From Marinobacter sp. HL-58 (lineage in GTDB: Bacteria > Pseudomonadota > Gammaproteobacteria > Pseudomonadales > Oleiphilaceae), in contig NZ_LIHP01000007.1 of NCBI RefSeq assembly GCF_001314605.1, forward strand, positions 31,542 through 95,541: a stretch of 64,000 nucleotides of DNA, in the 5' to 3' direction. A model generated the notes under the pieces. The model was not told the origin of the DNA and did no database searches. It was given only the letters and a program-made list of their open reading frames with translations. This document shows positions 62,958 to 64,000 of the stretch, one piece after another; position 1 is the stretch's first letter, and each line of letters opens with the position of its first letter. Both the position numbers and the translations under genes were made by a program.

Positions 62958-63670
62958 GTACACGAGATCAAACGAATCCTGCCAATCCCCGTGAGTCTCA
63001 AAGTATCGATTTTTCGATGGTTCTGGCATCCGCCGTTCATGACATGAAAAATTCCCTCGGTATGTTGCTGAACTCACTTGACGAACTACGCCAGGAGCAA
63101 GCCAGTTCCATCGGGGAATCGTCCCGATTCAATACCGTCCAGTATGAAGCAGAAAGAATGCACAATGACCTTGTGCAGTTACTCGGCATTTACCGGCTCG
63201 GGGAAAACAACCTATCGGCCCATATCGAGGAACATTTTGTACCCGACTTTCTTTCAGAGCACATGGCGCGCCATACGCCCCTTCTTGATGGCCTGGGAAT
63301 TGAGCTGGCCATTGAAGCTGACGACATCAACGGCTTCTTTGATGAGGATCTTCTGACCGGCGTTCTCAACAACACCATCAACAATGCCATCCGATATACC
63401 AGGAGCAGGATCAAACTTACCGCGATAGAGCGGGAAGGCTTTCTGGTGATTGGCGTTGAAGACGATGGTGACGGATACCCGGAAAACATGCAGCACAGCG
63501 GTACTCCGAGTTTCAAATCCCTGGATTTCAAGAGTGGGAGCACCAGCCTGGGCTTGTTCTTTGCCTCGTCTGTAGCGCAACTGCATAGTGAAGGGGATCA
63601 GACAGGCTCCATCCGGCTTCATAATGGCGGCAGTCTGGGGGGCGGGGTATTTGAAATTCTGCTGCCCTGA
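62954..63670 (+). CDS. small soluble histidine kinase
   Basis: A 238-aa protein without signal peptide or membrane segments. A short dimerisation helix pair carries the probable phosphoacceptor His29 (SAVHDMKNSLGML). A HATPase_c domain follows (about 105-238), with the N box NNTINNAIRYT, the G1-type DDGDGYP, and a reduced G2 region (STSLGLFFAS). The final strand GGGVFEILLP is typical. It has no input domain of its own. It could phosphorylate or dephosphorylate the receiver-TPR protein encoded just before it, whose stop overlaps its start. Confidence 0.88.
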   Translation: MSTRDQTNPANPRESQSIDFSMVLASAVHDMKNSLGMLLNSLDELRQEQASSIGESSRFNTVQYEAERMHNDLVQLLGIYRLGENNLSAHIEEHFVPDFLSEHMARHTPLLDGLGIELAIEADDINGFFDEDLLTGVLNNTINNAIRYTRSRIKLTAIEREGFLVIGVEDDGDGYPENMQHSGTPSFKSLDFKSGSTSLGLFFASSVAQLHSEGDQTGSIRLHNGGSLGGGVFEILLP

Positions 63671-63695
63671 AACGTTGGCTTCATGCAAACCTTGG

Positions 63696-63800
63696 CCAGT
63701 GCTTCGCACTGGGATGACCTACTTTGCTCAGGCCTGCGGCCTTCGGCCCTTCGGGCCCGCCGTCGCGGGGCTCCGGCGTCCTGCGCTTGCCGTTGGCAAG
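63696..63800. repeat. GC-rich hairpin tract after the kinase gene
   Basis: The 63671-63830 segment has no convincing gene. It shows CCAGTGC-TTC-GCACTGG (63696-63712), a run of short GGCC-type stems (63735-63770), and CTTGCC-GTT-GGCAAG (63786-63800). At 63713-63723 GATGACCTACT matches the 5S 3'-end complement found at 63911-63921. The tract may hold the terminator of the kinase operon and remnants of a repeat element. Confidence 0.5.
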
Positions 63801-63831
63801 CTTGTCACATGGGGCCTGTGTAGTGGACACC

Positions 63832-63918
63832 AGGTCATCGTCAGGCTCTTAATCCCATAAAAAAACCCCGGCAGCTGACGCTGTCGGGGTTTTGGGATTA
63901 AGAGCCTGACGATGACCT
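63832..63918. repeat. perfect 26-bp inverted repeat made of the 5S rRNA 3' end, around the terminator
   Basis: The 26 bases at 63832-63857 (starting AGGTCATCGTCAGG) recur exactly in inverse at 63893-63918, which is the 3' end of the minus-strand 5S rRNA gene plus its trailer. The 35-bp interval between them is itself the terminator hairpin. The left arm is thus an inverted copy of the last part of the 5S gene. Confidence 0.9.
63861..63894 (-). terminator. terminator of the rRNA operon
   Basis: AAAACCCCGGCAGC (63862-63875) and GCTGTCGGGGTTTT (63880-63893) form a GC-rich stem with a TGAC loop and one mismatch. On the minus strand it lies about 10 bp after the 5S 3' end and is followed by T7. 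Confidence 0.88.
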
Positions 63919-64000
63919 ACTCTCACATGGGCAGAAGCCACACTACCATCGGCGCTGGTCTGTTTCACTGCTGAGTTCGGGATGGGATCAGGTGGTTCCA
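63904..64000 (-). rRNA. rrf: 5S ribosomal RNA (partial, 5' end off the right edge)
   Basis: The minus strand reads TGGAACCACCTGATCCCATC at the edge, then the conserved CCGAACTCAG core, GCGCCGATGG and the GTGAGAGTAGG loop E/helix IV region. This is a typical gammaproteobacterial 5S rRNA, 97 bases of about 115 visible. The 3' end is near 63904. The gene is presumably the last member of an rRNA operon coming from the right. Confidence 0.95.

Overview
The window comes from the chromosome of a moderately GC-rich gammaproteobacterium, most likely Marinobacter or a close relative. The protein sequences look Marinobacter-like. The gene order dnaE-accA-tilS-pyrG-kdsA-eno-ftsB-ispD-ispF-truD-surE-pcm-nlpD-rpoS matches the order I know from Pseudomonas aeruginosa. 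No phage, insertion sequence, CRISPR array or tRNA gene is evident. This taxonomic placement is inference from gene content and has not been checked by any search.

Region 1 (1-9.9 kb): a DUF1631 gene runs off the left edge and is divergent from nadC. A minus-strand operon follows, transcribed DUF2066 > CDP-alcohol phosphatidyltransferase > hda > ParA-like ATPase > yqcC. It is divergent from purM-purN-DUF3108. Region 2 (9.9-13.9 kb): avtA, a DUF416/YjaG gene, dcd, a cluster of hairpins and apbC, all on the minus strand. Region 3 (14-22.3 kb): metG followed by the complete six-gene Rsx/Rnf electron-transport operon (A-B-C-D-G-E) and nth.

Region 4 (22.3-41.2 kb): a long minus-strand housekeeping block covering DNA polymerase III, fatty-acid, tRNA, CTP, KDO, glycolysis, cell-division and isoprenoid genes. 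It continues through truD, surE, pcm, a DUF368 polyprenyl-phosphate translocase homologue, nlpD and rpoS to a small chalcone-isomerase-fold protein. A TlpA-like lipoprotein lies just upstream of dnaE. The block is broken by a strong terminator after eno and by a 23-bp inverted repeat between kdsA and eno.

Region 5 (41.3-52.1 kb): arsC, wrbA, DUF2069 and an orphan GspE-type ATPase on the plus strand. On the minus strand are a DUF3080 lipoprotein, the methionine-salvage genes mtnB-mtnD-mtnC, xdhC, a two-subunit molybdenum hydroxylase, a tiny lipoprotein with a tryptophan-centred repeat, and smrA.

Region 6 (52.2-63.7 kb): a plus-strand set in which nutrient uptake and sensing are physically linked. 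It holds a cNMP/CBS/DUF294 protein, a DnaQ-like exonuclease, a DUF4212 plus Na+/solute symporter pair, and a 168-aa membrane protein. These are followed by three translationally coupled signalling genes: a symporter-like sensor kinase with receiver, a receiver-TPR protein and a small soluble kinase. A 24-codon reading frame with its own Shine-Dalgarno sequence precedes DUF4212. The window ends with the 3' part of a 5S rRNA gene on the minus strand. Its last bases and terminator are part of a perfect 26-bp-arm inverted repeat.

The most unusual items are the 5S-derived palindrome, the three-gene signalling relay with its candidate leader peptide, and the intergenic hairpin elements sharing a CATCCATG apex. 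No wholly new system is demonstrated by the sequence alone.
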